A stretch of DNA of 64,000 nucleotides from Gonocerus acuteangulatus (Eukaryota; Arthropoda; Insecta; Hemiptera; Coreidae), in assembly GCA_946811695.1 (NCBI GenBank), contig OX328130.1:68258245-68322244 (forward strand), in the 5' to 3' direction. The notes below the pieces were generated by a model. It worked only from the letters and a program-made list of their open reading frames with translations, was not told the origin of the DNA and did no database searches. Within the stretch, counting starts at the first letter, position 1. Every line of letters begins with the position of its first letter. Of the stretch, positions 20,640 through 32,408 are shown in pieces. The position numbers and the translations under genes are program-made.

Positions 20640-20850
20640 GCGGGGGTGCTGCTTCCCCCCCATTTTGATTCGATGGTAAAAATGTGTCATAAAACACTTA
20701 AAAATGAATTAAATAAGATCACTTAGTTCATAAATAATAGTTTATTTTAGGTGTAATAGCCTAAAACTATTCCAAGTTCTAAATTGTAATTATTCTATAC
20801 CCCGGAAATGGCCCCAGACCCCCCCCCGAAATTAGTTCTTATATATGGCA
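20640..20850 (+). repeat. Dispersed poly-C repeat, copy 1
   Basis: Similar to 63331-63580: a C run, ATTTTGATTCGATGGTAAAA, ATAAGATCA, then CCTAAAACTATTCCAAG and CCCCGGAAATGG before another C run and CGAAATTA. Related pieces are at 18660-18830 and, reversed, 55925-56035. Class unknown; non-coding. Confidence 0.7.
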
Positions 20851-21259
20851 ATGCAAGCTAAAGCTGTAGCCAAAGGCCAAAGCCACGTTGAATAATTTGG
20901 TTCCCGTAAGACTCCCAACCGATCTCCAGTAACGTCTGACGACGCCTTGGTTCTTGGCGGTGCAATCAAAAGCGAAAACTGAGTGTCTTTGGAATTATTA
21001 ATCGGCGGCCGAACTATTGATAGCCCGGCGCTGATAGCCGTAAAAAAATGCGTTAAAAGAAAGTCAATGCACGAAAACAGCATCGGGAGCATAGAAGGAA
21101 AGTGGAAGAGTGATCGACCGAAAAATAATCCGAGGCATCCAAAACTAATAGCAACATTTTGGTTCGCGACGGTAATTGTAAAAACGACGAGGACTGTTCA
21201 TCTTGAACCAACGAAAGTATGGATCGTGCATAATTCGCTAGTGGATTTTTGAGAAAATA
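20851..21259. other. No gene recognised
   Basis: More GC-rich than its surroundings. Two overlapping short frames on opposite strands lack known motifs. Confidence 0.4.
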
Positions 21260-21498
21260 TCGTCCCTACCATGTCAAACTATCGAATATGCAAATTAGAG
21301 AACGAACATATTCTATCCATTGACGAATATATTGAATAATGGACTTATTCTACTTTATTTAAGGCATTGAAGGCTATTATAAAGGGGTTAGAGTTGTGAC
21401 AATTTGCGACAAGCCGTATCGTCCACAATCCAAGAGCAAAGTCTCGAATCTGAAAAACGAGATTTTGCATATTCGATAGTTTGACTTGGTAGGGACGA
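21260..21498. mobile_element. TA-type MITE, copy 1
   Basis: Terminal inverted repeats of about 36 bp: TCGTCCCTACCATGTCAAAC then TATCGAATATGCAAA, and the complement with one difference at the right. TA dinucleotides flank both ends (21258-21259, 21499-21500), as for Tc1/mariner-type MITEs. The 239-bp body is non-coding. A second copy without its left end is at 26717-26957. Confidence 0.8.
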
Positions 21499-21704
21499 TA
21501 TGCAGACGACGTCCTGCCATCAAATTCAAGGCGTACATTTGTATTTACTGTCAAGCGTCATGTCGAATAATGCACGTTTAATGTAAAAAATTTCGAATTC
21601 AACGCATATGTCGGCTGGCGACTTCATTTCTTTGTTAAAAAAAAGGAAAGAATTCTATGCTGAAAGGCTACATATTACGTAACGTACGAAAAGTATGAAA
21701 TTTC

Positions 21705-21880
21705 TTCTTTTTTTTTGCATTAGCTATTAGCAAACGCAAAGGATGTTTCAAAAGGACTGGTTTTATTTAAGAGATTTAGTACAAAAGGGAAAGAAGAGAA
21801 TCTAGACAGCTGGAGATTCGAACGGTGGATCCGATTGGATGGCGAGCCTGTCCAATTGAACCAATGAGATATCACGCAGA
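21705..21880 (-). mobile_element. Possible tRNA-derived SINE remnant
   Basis: Minus strand has a box A-like TTGGTTCAATTGG (about 21867-21855) and a box B-like GTTCGAATC (about 21824-21816) at the right spacing for a tRNA, followed by about 100 bases and an A-rich stretch near 21710. The T-stem pairing is poor. It could instead be a chance match. Confidence 0.35.
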
Positions 21881-23961
21881 CTCATCAAAGCCAATTGTAC
21901 ATTCCTATTGGTCCATTATTCAGCGGCCACGTGTTATCCTTCTGCGTGACACGCTTAATAGCTTCCTTCAATAGAATTGAGTACGCTTGTTTAGAAAACT
22001 ATGGAACTTTTCTTTTTTTTTAACTCCAACTATATATAACTGACTGTTCGTAATCTATGGTCCACAGAAATGGCCCGAATGGGATAAACGTTTGTACAAA
22101 AATATGTTGTCTAATTTAAAAAGAACTGTTTCGTTACCAACCACAGTTCTGACTTGGATTTGTGTTCACAGTTTTCCAGATACGCTTTTTCGCACAATCG
22201 AATGAAAAAAAAATAAAGGCACTTTTTTTAGTAACTCAGTCGGTTTTCCAGAATACTAATTAAACTAGATTACATTTTTTTGTTGACACTCAAAACTAAT
22301 AAACATAAGATGAAACCAAGGCTGCTTAGTTGTGCATTAAACCTAAGATTTGTTAATTTTTCTTTGTTGGCTGCCAATAACTTGAATGATTAACACAGGC
22401 CATACATATATTCTTATGTATTACGACACGCTGAATACAAATACAGAGTCCGTTTGACCCCAGCACGTCAGGTTTAAGAGCATTTGAAGGTCAAATTTCG
22501 TATGATGTCGTTTAAGAAGAAATGACCAGAGCTTCCATGGTTTTGACGGACGTTGAATTCGAATCCAGGGGGCTGCAGTTTCACCCCATTAGCGCACAAT
22601 CAAGGTCATTTCAAGGACAAATACATTTATTTTGTGTGCCGGTGTAAGTTGACGATCAGAACAATACCATAACGAATAAGTCAAACCAAAGTTGGACGGT
22701 ACGTTACGATGCAAATATGTCGTAGGTCGCTTAAAATTTCATGGAAAGTGCGATTGACGCAAGACTTTTGGCGAAAATGCTCTCTGCTTTCTTTCAACCG
22801 CAAGTCAGGCAACGTTTCTTTCAATTCCTGATTGTCATTCTAACGCGCTCCGGAATTCAGATGAGTGACCTCTTCGGTAAGACATGTGCCACAGGTATTA
22901 TAAATGTATGGCAACCAGTAGGTAGCCCGGCAATATTAGCCTAAAAGTTGGTGTGCAAAAAAAAGTAACCAGAAGGCTCAATAAATATAACATATTTACA
23001 ATTAACACAACATTATTACTCGAATACTATCGCGTACATTGACGACATGAACTGAATCTGCTCTACATTCCCATACTAGCTTTAAGAAGGACTCTGTTGA
23101 TACAAGGGCCATGTCTTGAGACAAGATTTTGATAAATAATGGCGAAAAAAACATAGATATTAACAGCTTCTATACTAACCTTTCCAAATTGCACCATTGA
23201 TAATCAAAATACGTAGAGCCTCAATTGCACAGTTCAGGTAAATATTTTGGAACAACCATGTCCGCAAATTAATTTATCAAAAATAAGATCTTGGATAAGG
23301 AAGCATATTAAACGAATATTTAAGCCAATCCCCATTGTTTAGAGGTGATCAAATAAATTTGACCTCGTTTTTGGTACAGAATAAAGCGAAAATAATAGAA
23401 TTGAAGATTTTATAGGTGTTGATCTCATAGAATGGTGTCTGCTTTATCATTTTAGAAGGGATTATAACTCGGAGGTTATGAATTTATGAGTTCTTCTTTA
23501 AGAAGCACAATATCTGACCTAGATCAGTGAATGATTTTTATCTACAATGGCTGTTATTAGTTAAATACCACTGGTTGAAGTCTATGATTATGGTTTTACT
23601 ATCTCATGTATTTCGAAACTCCAGGACAATTAATTACCAGGTTTCTGATAAGATAAGGAAATTCCGCGATGTGTCGCCAGTATTTATGTTCTAAGGCCTG
23701 ATGAAAAGATGCTGTTTTTATCAAACCTCGACCCTCTGGCAATGAAAAACATAAAAAAAACATAGAACACATCATTCTAATTCCTGTTCATTTTCTGTTA
23801 ACATCTTGTTCATAGTTAGACAAACAGGCAGTTAAACGCTAAGTGAGCGCGCTACTTGGAGGACTAATTTTGGTTCTCTTCGAACGTGACGTTTTCGGGC
23901 AGTAAGGTCACGGCAAAATCATGTGTCACACTAAACGCTAAAATCTTTAATGAAGCCAATA

Positions 23962-23995
<34 letters not shown>

Positions 23996-24076
23996 GTTTA
24001 GAGCCTTCTGCTCGAATTCGGGAACATAAATGTGCTTTAGGTCCACTCAACAAACTTATGTAATGTAATGTGTAAC
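21881..24076. other. No gene recognised
   Basis: Largely single-copy-looking sequence within the window, with a 31-base A run at about 23963-23993. No domain, splice-supported exon or repeat end recognised. Confidence 0.45.
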
Positions 24077-24214
24077 ATATAGTCTTCTTTTTCGTACATG
24101 GCCACTGCGGATGCGCGAATGCCAGCGGACACTTTTTTGTAACGTTTTTTTCCAGTTTAGTCACCGCTAAAGCATATTTATGCCAATAAGTCTCATTAAT
24201 GTTTATATAAGTAC

Positions 24215-24278
<64 letters not shown>

Positions 24279-24418
24279 GTACTTATATAAACATTAATGA
24301 GACTTATTGGCATAAATATGCTTTAGCGGTGACTAAACTGGAAAAAAACGTTACAAAAAAGTGTCCGCTGGCATTCGCGCATCCGCAGTGGCCATGTACG
24401 AAAAAGAAGACTATATGT
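24077..24418. repeat. Palindrome centred on an AT microsatellite
   Basis: Left arm 24077-24219 and right arm 24276-24418 are almost exact reverse complements, joined by (AT)n at 24220-24272. Outer ends read CATATAGTCTTCTTTTTCG and its complement. A second AT tract follows at 24422-24469. Confidence 0.85.
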
Positions 24419-24420
24419 AC

Positions 24421-24421
<1 letters not shown>

Positions 24422-24472
<51 letters not shown>

Positions 24473-24620
24473 ATCATGTGTCTGTCTGTTTGTTTAAGTG
24501 TTCGATCCACACCGTGTGGCCTATTTTGACTAAACTTGACGAACAGGTAGGTCTTGATACGGGGAGTGTCATAGGGTAAGTCAAAATTGTCTATCAGCTG
24601 TCTGTCAGTTTGTTTGTTAC
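24422..24620 (+). repeat. AT-linked interspersed repeat, copy 1
   Basis: (AT)n, then TGTCTGTCTGTTTGTTTAAG, a CACCGTGTGGCC block and GGTAGGTCTTGATACGGG. The same order occurs reversed at 62400-62627. The function and class are unknown to me. Confidence 0.6.
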
Positions 24621-25628
24621 TTATACTATAGTTCGTCTAGGAAAATCGGTATAGTACATGTTTTCCTAGACAAACGATTCTATATACCATTCGCAAATTA
24701 TGAGAAATATGTAACAATCAAAGTCTGAACAGTTGAGGGAGATATTGAATTCCAAAATTTTTTATTTTTTTTTTTTTAATTGTTACGTCAGAGGTTATAA
24801 AATTATACATTTTTAAGTTTATTACAGTCGTAGGTTTGCTGCCTTCGTTTTCCTTATCATCCGGCGGTTTTCCGTTAGCAGCAAATATTTCACTTCGATG
24901 GTTATTTTTTCTCCCTTGCTTATATTTATTGTGTGCTCAAGTCATAAAAATAGTTCAGGGATGCAATAAAATACACCTACGACCTACTGCACTAGACCAA
25001 CCATCTACAAAACTAGGCCAATGAGTCACTGAATTTCGCCAAAGAAACACTGAATTTGGCCAAAGATTTCTTAAAATCTTATTCTGATCAAACCTATAAA
25101 TTATCTCTATTTGTCGTGAATATTAAATAAATATTATAATAATATTTGTGTGAAATATATAATAATAATAATGTGAAAAATTTACATATATTGTAGATAA
25201 AATGAATTTATCTGTAATTAGTACTATTAAACTTTTGTTTTTAACTTTTTCAGAGTAATAAATGAATAAATTAAAATTGCATAATGATAATATTAAAAAA
25301 AAGTAGGATTACAATATAAATTTTTATTAAAAGCAAATTCAATAAAGAAAAGTTAAATATATTAATAATTGAATTTAAACAAAAAAAAAGCAAGAGTATT
25401 TTAGTTTTGAAATATGTACCTTTATTACGTAGGTTTTTAAAAATGTACGGTCAGTGGTTATGTGTAATTCTTTCCGTCCTTGGCTGTCTATAAGTATATG
25501 TTTTATCTGTAATTATATACACATTATGATGAATTATACTGTATTCTTCATGGATATATACATGGTTAATTAGTTCATCAAAGACGCATGCAAAGTTTCC
25601 TTGATGAAACACAGGATGTTGTAATTTT
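24621..25628. other. No gene recognised
   Basis: Very AT-rich from about 25050 to 25560. A small inverted repeat at 24632-24680 (CGTCTAGGAAAA / TTTTCCTAGACAAACG) is the only structure seen. Confidence 0.5.
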
Positions 25629-25644
25629 AACTATCGAATACGCA

Positions 25645-26655
25645 ATGCTAAGGGAACGTCAAGAAATATACGAGAAGAGAACGTGGATATACACAGACGC
25701 CTCAAAAACAGTGGACTCTATTTGTGGTTGTACATGGACTGTAAACGGAGTTGTAAAGAAGTGCACACTTCGTTGTGAAAGTTCTATTTATACAGCTGAA
25801 ATGTACTCAATATTCCGGGCGATAAATGATGCTCTCGCTTCGTCTGAAGACAGTTTTATAATAGCCACAGACTCCTTTAGTTGCCTACAAAGCCTCAGCA
25901 AACCCGGAGTCAAGAAATAGCCACAGACTCCTTTAGTTGCCTACAAAGCCTCAGCAAACCCGGAGTCAAGAAATAGCCACAGACTCCTTTAGTTGCCTAC
26001 AAAGCCTGAGCAAATCCGGAGTCAAGAAATAGCCACAGACTCCTTTAGTTGCCTACAAAGCCTGAGCAAATCCGGAGTCAAGAAATTTTGGCTTGCAAAT
26101 AAAGTAACTGCCACACTGAGGAACACGAGCAAGAGCATCATTTTCATTTGGGTGCCATCACATATGGGCATAGGAGGAAACGAGCAAGCTGACGAAGAAG
26201 CCAAGAATGCATTACAGGACTCAGTCAGGCTAGAACCATTCCTCTCTCAAAGAGATTGGAACCATTACCATCGGAAGAAATTAATGAAGCAATGGGAAAT
26301 TACCTGGTCAACCAGCAGTAGCAAACTATCTAAGATTAAAAAGACGGTTGGACCCTGGTATTCGGCTAACAGAAAAAACCGAAGAGAAGAAATAGTTCTA
26401 GCCAGACTGAGACTAGGCCACAGCAAATTGACCCATTCTTATTTATTAACAGAGCTTTATCCCCCTACAAGTTCTCCATGCGACAATGCTCCCCTCACTG
26501 TGGAACACATTCTCACTGAATGCCACCAATTTACAGAGAAGAGGAAAAAGTGGAAACTGGAGAGACATCTATCAGAATTATTGGGAGAAGACTCAGGAAG
26601 TTTAAACAACATTTTAGAATTTTTAAAAGAAATCAACATGTACAGTTTCATTTAA
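25645..26655 (+). pseudogene. LINE RNase H and zinc-binding domain, with internal stops
   Basis: The RNase H domain begins with TDAS (first catalytic D), followed by AEMYSIFRAI (catalytic E), IIATDS (catalytic D) and IWVPSHMGIGGNEQADEEAK (last D). About 100 residues later comes the zinc motif C...H-x4-C (APLTVEHILTEC), and the frame ends at 26653-26655. A 56-bp segment coding for the third catalytic motif is present four times (25861-26084), introducing a TAG at each unit end. The three extra copies add 168 bases, so the frame downstream is the original one. Removal of RNA from the RNA-DNA hybrid would be the ancestral role; this copy is inactive. Confidence 0.88.
25861..26084 (+). repeat. 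56-bp tandem quadruplication inside LINE RNase H
   Basis: Units start at 25861, 25917, 25973 and 26029 and are nearly identical; units 1 and 2 read CTCAGCAAACCCGG, units 3 and 4 CTGAGCAAATCCGG. Junctions are flanked by the short word AAGAAAT. Confidence 0.95.
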
Positions 26656-26664
26656 TTATATAGT

Positions 26665-26693
26665 CACCGCTAATGACTTTTGTAGAAGCGGTG
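26665..26693 (+). ncRNA. 29-nt 3'-terminal LINE hairpin, copy 2
   Basis: CACCGCT pairs with AGCGGTG (7 bp) around a 15-nt loop, followed by TAAAACCATAAAATAAATA. Confidence 0.6.
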
Positions 26694-26716
26694 TAAAACC
26701 ATAAAATAAATAAATA

Positions 26717-26957
26717 AACTATCGAATATGCAAATCGGAGCAAACTAGAGAACGAACTTGTTCTATCCATTGACGAAGTAATATATTGAAAAATGGTCTT
26801 ATTGGATACTCTATTTAAGGCATTAAAGGCTATTTTAAAGGGGTTAGGGCTGTGGCAATTTGCGACAAGCCGTATCGTCCACAATCCAAGAGTAATATCT
26901 GAAATCTGAAAAACGAGGTTTTGCATATTCGATAGTTTGACATGATAGGGACGATAT
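26717..26957. mobile_element. TA-type MITE, copy 2, left end missing
   Basis: Matches 21274-21500 over its length, including the shared block AATTTGCGACAAGCCGTATC, and ends GGGACGATAT. The first 14 or so bases of the left terminal repeat are replaced by the LINE tail. Confidence 0.8.
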
Positions 26958-29886
26958 AATGTTAATCCATGGTTTGTTTTAGAAAATATTAGAATAGGAA
27001 CAGCTAAAATTTCGCATTGAATTGAACGAAACAAAAACTTCCACGCGCGGCATTTTCCAACTGATGTGGTTCACTTCCATTTAACACGAAAATTCTCGTT
27101 TAGAGATTATAATTTTCCTTGTAATAAAAAACCCAATTTAGTGAATCTTATTTTTGCTTAATGTCAAACGCATGAAAAGTATTTTTTACAAAAACCGTTG
27201 ATTTTCGTAGTTGAGAAAGAACTTTTAGTTTCTTCCACTGATCTCAGAAATGGGCAAAGAATTTATGCTCAGGCACTCGATAATGCTTGAATCATTTAGA
27301 TTAGGCAAAGTACTTTAAGTTCAAATTTCATGGAAATCGGACCTTTTCTGTAGATGCTAGGACCCGATCAGACTAATCTATATTGAGATAACAACCAGTT
27401 TTGTTCCGTCCACACTTTCGGATCGGAACATATGCTCATCGTGTTAAGCGGCTCGGTAAATAGCGGTTGATGTTGTATGTTGTAGCCCGGGAACCTTATC
27501 GGGTTGTCGGGCTATTCAAGAGATATTATTATTATTATTAGTTATCCCTCAGGTTTTACGCGAGTTTTATAGGCTGCCTCTAATTGGACATCGGATAGGA
27601 CTGGCGGGAGCTAATAGCCTATTAGTGAGGTTTATAGGCTGTTCGGAAGGATTTAGGACCGCTATGAGAGATAAGCCGCGGTGTGAAAATCTTCTTGTTC
27701 ATTACAACTTTACTGCCTGTAAGAATGCTAGATGAGAGTATCGTCGCCTTAGCTTAACGAAAGTGAAGGTAGCTTTAACCTGACCCTTTCTACTTTTAGC
27801 GCGAAAACTAGCTTATGATGTTGACACAATAAGGAAGTGCTGACGTTTCATTTCTTACACACCACGAAAATCCCCGATCCCAAACTTAGAAACCGCCTTT
27901 TTATGCTAAAATCCGTTTCAGCCTACAGAAATAATTTTACATATCCGCAACATTTATGAAAATGCTCCCATGGTGTGGTTGAATGAGGAAAACGTGTTGA
28001 AACTAGAAATTTTTGTCATGAGTGAGAATAAACTTCAATCGGGTATCTAACGGAAAACACATATTTGTCGGGGCTGAACTCCTAGGATTTTCTGCTACAA
28101 AACTGCTTCGGATGGTTAGGTCGGCGTATTTCTCCTTCGAAACGGGATTTTTGAAGCATAAGCGCAAGTACAATTTTCTTGGCGAAGCACGTCATCAAAA
28201 ACTGGTGTATGGATGTTTTGATGGGGAGTTCAGAGTGTTCGCTTTTTTTGGCATTCCTGTTGGAAGGTCGAGTGGTCGGGATCTTCAGAGAGCTGATGAG
28301 GGCACCTTAAAGCAACGTGGAAAAGCAGTTTACAGGATGTGCGCTTCAATGTCTGGCTTTCTAGTCGGCCTCATTTACATAGGAATTTTGGGTGCGATTA
28401 ATGGTTTCAAAAATATTGTCCAGTTCTTGTCTGTTACTTGACTACTCGTACGACTTTGGAGGGGCAAGGATAGTGTATCGCGGATTCACTTCAAACCAGT
28501 TTTTTTTCGAACCTGTGTTCTAGCTGTTTGATTTACCATGCTCACGTCTTTGTCTCATTTTAGGCGAGAATGTCCTCGTGTCAAGAAATCATTGGCCACT
28601 GAATCTAATGTTCTTTTTTTGCCGTCGGCAACGTACTGCAAGAACCTGTGAGTAAACATTGATTGGAAGATGTGTTTCATGGGACAGAATGACGATTGAT
28701 CCAGTGGAAGGTGTTCGGAGGCGTGGATTCGGTGAGGAGAAGGCTAAAAAAATTGCCGGGTTCTTTCTATCAAGGGCACGGAGGACCTGGTTTTTCCCTT
28801 GTTCCCGGATATCAACAATTTGAGGTATTTGCTCTAAGAAGCTCATTAGATCCAACAATTCTCAGAATTCGTAGCAATCCCATTTTCTACCAAAAATGAA
28901 GTAACCTGGGCTTCCCCTGTACCTTTTATATGTAGTTGTCTATTTGCGATCTACCGTCAACAAACTGGTTTGTTTTTGATGAATTTGGGCAATCAACAAT
29001 TTTATGTTACAAACGAAAGGTCAAGTTCGTTAGCCAGCTGACGCGCTTCTCGAGTCAGAGCTACATAAGCATAGCTTACAACATATTTCATCAAACTCCT
29101 TTCAAGTTTACAAACCTCTTCCAGTAAAAAGGTCACGAATTGTGAAGGTAATTAAGTTGATTTCCTACTTAAGCTTATCTAGGTCTTCCGAAGACCTCTT
29201 AAAAATATAGCCTTGGAACTAATGTTGGTTAGTTGAAAATTAATTTATTGTTCTCTTGTAAAACCAGATATAAACATAATTAAATGTTCATACCTATGTT
29301 CACCAATCTTTCGAGAAATTTTTAGATCATCTCAAGAACAGCTACCATAAGCACGATATAGCTGTGACCGTCTTGAATAAAATCTACTTGTACAAAGTTT
29401 TCTGTTCTTTGTTGTATTGTAAATTTAAGTAGCAACTATTAATTTAAAGATTTATCTTCTGCTAGACATTTCGCTTCCCCAGAAGCTTACCCTGTGAGTA
29501 CATTCACCTTGGCTGTTCACGTGATCTGCGCATGATCATGACGCGAAGAAACGGACGGCCTTCGGAGTCTCTTGTAATTGTAACCTGCCCTAAGGGAAAG
29601 GTTTTTCAATTAAAGAGTCTGTAATTAGTAGACAATCTCTCAGTCATAAAATCTATGTTGCATCAGCTGTCGGTGATATACGGATTTCTGCATCCTAGAG
29701 AAAAGATCCCGACTATTGGGTTTGCATTGCAGAAAAGACCTAGACTCCAAAATCCAAAAACGTTGGATTGAGTTAAAAGTCATTCCGATAAATCTGTGCT
29801 CAAAATGTCGAAAGTCCAGGTAATTGTGTGAGCTGCAAGCAGTCAAGAACTTCGAGCACTGCCAAGTTCAATATACACTATAATCA
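26958..29886. other. Relatively GC-rich interval, no gene recognised
   Basis: The longest stretch without an identified transposon. A 139-residue open frame at 28022-28441 (plus) and an 89-residue frame at 28589-28858 (minus) show no domain I know. An ATT triplet run is at 27527-27540. It could contain diverged transposon or unrecognised exon sequence; I cannot support either. Confidence 0.4.
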
Positions 29887-29889
29887 TTA

Positions 29890-30216
29890 GGCCTCGGGTA
29901 CGATAGGAGCGATGGGCGACAGAACGACCGAGTGTTTAGCGGAAGATCGGCACTGGCTACGATACTTAGCGGCTGGGCGGTAATTGTAGCACGCAAAATA
30001 TAATGTCTGGGGGTGAGCGACAAGAAAAATTTTAATGTCTGGGCTAAGCGTTGATCGACAGGCTGAAGCCTGCTAGCGGCGTCGCCCGGTCGCTCATGCC
30101 TATGCCAGTCTTCCCTCATTCCTACAGCTGTCCAGCTTAATATTAATGCGAGCGACGTGGCTCTGACGCTCTTCGCTTATCGCTCATAGCTCTTTGCTCG
30201 TATCGTACCCGAGGTC
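29890..30216. mobile_element. Harbinger-like MITE, uninterrupted copy
   Basis: 327 bp, with terminal inverted repeats GGCCTCGGGTACGAT and its complement ATCGTACCCGAGGTC, flanked by TTA on both sides (29887-29889, 30217-30219). Subterminal GAGCGA/TCGCTC words repeat. A TTA duplication and GGCC-type ends fit PIF/Harbinger MITEs. Its partner at 48134-49729 carries insertions at two places. Confidence 0.85.
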
Positions 30217-30219
30217 TTA

Positions 30220-31250
30220 GTCTTAGGTTTCACGGATTATGCCTATGTTATCGCTTCCAGAGATCTTAAGCGAAATGTTCTTAACTTTAGTTATGACCAC
30301 CATACGGTGTAGTTCATGATTCGACTGCAGACGGCGGTATAGCAGCTGATCCATAATTCATAGCATACTTCATTGCTATGCACTCCCTCGGCCAAGCAAG
30401 ATTGTCTCCCTACATCTCGGAGGGGGAAGGGGGTGGGACCATTAACATTTTAATGTTCTCGCGGTCCGAATTAATTTTCTTTCCCTTCCCTCCTACTTGC
30501 TCTAATACAATGATGGACAGATCGTCGGACAAGATCTGAATATGGTAATGTTCGTGTCGAGGATAAGAGTCCATTCCGTGGTTAGGAAGATACTAACAGC
30601 CAATAGTCTTGTCAGCACGTTCTTGTCAGGAGTCCCGGTGGGGCCGTGGGTTCGATTGCCCCCGATAAAACTATAGTCCGCCCGATAACAAAAGAACAAG
30701 AAGGGGCGTGGCCGGAGGGGAGCTAGGCCTTCCCATTCATGGGCTGAATTCGCACTGCCTTGTTCTTTTGTTTGCGGTAGGGCTATAGGCAGTTAAATTG
30801 AGAAAGTTCGAGCTTACTTTTTCCCGGTGCTCAAGGCTGCTGCGTTATGATTTTTATCCTTATTTTTAGAGCAGTTGTTCTAATTTTGTCAACGAGGGAC
30901 GATCTTGTAAGATGAACTAATTTCTGTGACATATCAAAGGATTTTGCTGCAAAGGTACAAGACAATTTGCGCTCAATAATGCCTAGTTTCAAGTTCTTCT
31001 CACTCAAAGGCGGCTTTGTGTCAAGTAACAAGTCCTCGTTCAAACGTTGTGAACAAGTGCGTTCAGACCGGTCGGTCCAGTAACTATGTTGCCACTGTTT
31101 GACTGTTTATACGACGTGGCAAGGACATCTGCGCAGTTTAATGTTGGCGAGGAAGCTTATTTGTCGCTTAGTAAATAGAATTCATTTTTACTTGCGGCGT
31201 GTACTAATGCTTGCCACTAAAAACAACTCAGTAGATACAAATGCTGGGAT
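30220..31250. other. No gene recognised
   Basis: Unassigned. A box B-like GGGTTCGATTG at about 30647 has no matching box A. Confidence 0.45.
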
Positions 31251-31975
31251 TGTTTGCGTAGGGTACGTCCAGTTACATGTAAAGTATCTCTAGTGATTAT
31301 AACAGTGATTCAGCGCACGCGTAACTCATTAGCTTTCCTATTGGTCAAGTCCTATGGACAATTCTATTGGTTGTTGCTGGTAGTAACCTTTTACACTCAA
31401 GTCAAACAAACTTGCAAAAATTAATAGAATTCTATTAATTTTAGCGAGTTGGATTGACTAGAGTTTTGATATCTTCTTGAGCGAGCGGAAACGTATAGCA
31501 TGTATGCCCATAATGCGAAATAAATATAAAATATAAATATGTTATAGAACCACCGGACAAAAAAATCGATTATGAGGCCTCTAAACTTCACAATTACCAT
31601 TGATTTTTATAATATTAACCTTTTTATTGATAAATATTGCTTGCTGAAATATATTCAACTTATTTTCATTTATGTTTTACAAGTCTAAAAGTATTACTTA
31701 CAAATATAGGTTATCTAAGGGTTAGTTAGAAACAATATTATATAAATATTGTAGTAAAAAAAAATTACTTATAGTAGTGATTGCAGTGATTTTAAATACT
31801 TTTCATTACTATATTAACTTCTGTTTACAATATTTATATAATATGGTTTCTAACCTTCGATAACCCGCAGAGAAGTAATAAATAACCTGTAAGCTAATCC
31901 GTAAGTAGCAAAATCGCTGTTTAAAATCACGACAGATACTTCAAAGTAACTGGATGTGGTCTTCGCAAACAGACC
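31251..31975 (+). mobile_element. Foldback family F, copy b
   Basis: Left end TTTGCGTAGGGTACGTCC is a diverged version of the family terminal repeat; the right end AAGTAACTGGATGTGGTC, CTTCGCAAACAGACC is typical. The body is the reverse complement of copy c (32409-33088), with a 26-bp palindrome at 31417-31442. Confidence 0.75.
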
Positions 31976-32408
31976 TCAAATGCTTAGTTGACATATAGTA
32001 AGCTCGTCTAAACTAGGCGTACAGGATGTAACGTTATAACTATTCGTCGGCTCAAAGGAATTTGAAGGGAGGTTTCTAGTTAAAAGCGGACAAAACACAC
32101 ATCGCTTTGTCGTCGGGAGGGTGAAAGCAAATCGGCCTCTTAAAAGGAGTTTATAGGTGCCTCAGTGAGAGCGGCTTCTTGCCTGAGTTTTTTTTTCTAG
32201 GGTCTCTGCTATTAGCCTCTATTAGAGCAACAGGTAGGGGGTCCTTCCCGGAACTCAGATAGACAGCCTGGCGGAGGTTTCGGCGGCTCCTCATAGCTGC
32301 TCCGGGTTACTAGGGGAAGAAAATATTCAGCTTGGTGCCCGAAACACTTTGACGAAATGTTTAATGTCTCCTATCCCATAACCCTATAATCCGTAATGTA
32401 GGATGGGT
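31976..32408. other. Spacer between inverted copies of family F
   Basis: Unassigned sequence without a recognised gene. Confidence 0.5.

Larger units (their letters stand above)
25646..26716 (+). mobile_element. RNase H-type LINE, 5'-truncated
   Basis: Carries the RNase H and zinc-binding ends of a LINE, a 29-nt hairpin (26665-26693) and an ATAAATAAATAA tail ending about 26716. AACTATCGAATACGCAA at 25629-25645 and AACTATCGAATATGCAA at 26717-26733 look like a 17-bp target duplication with one change. The right copy lies in the terminal repeat of a TA-type MITE whose left end is absent upstream, so the target history is unclear. Confidence 0.75.

Noticed and set aside
30620..30690. Box B-like GGGTTCGATTG suggesting a tRNA or SINE
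   Set aside because: No box A at a suitable distance and no cloverleaf or tail.
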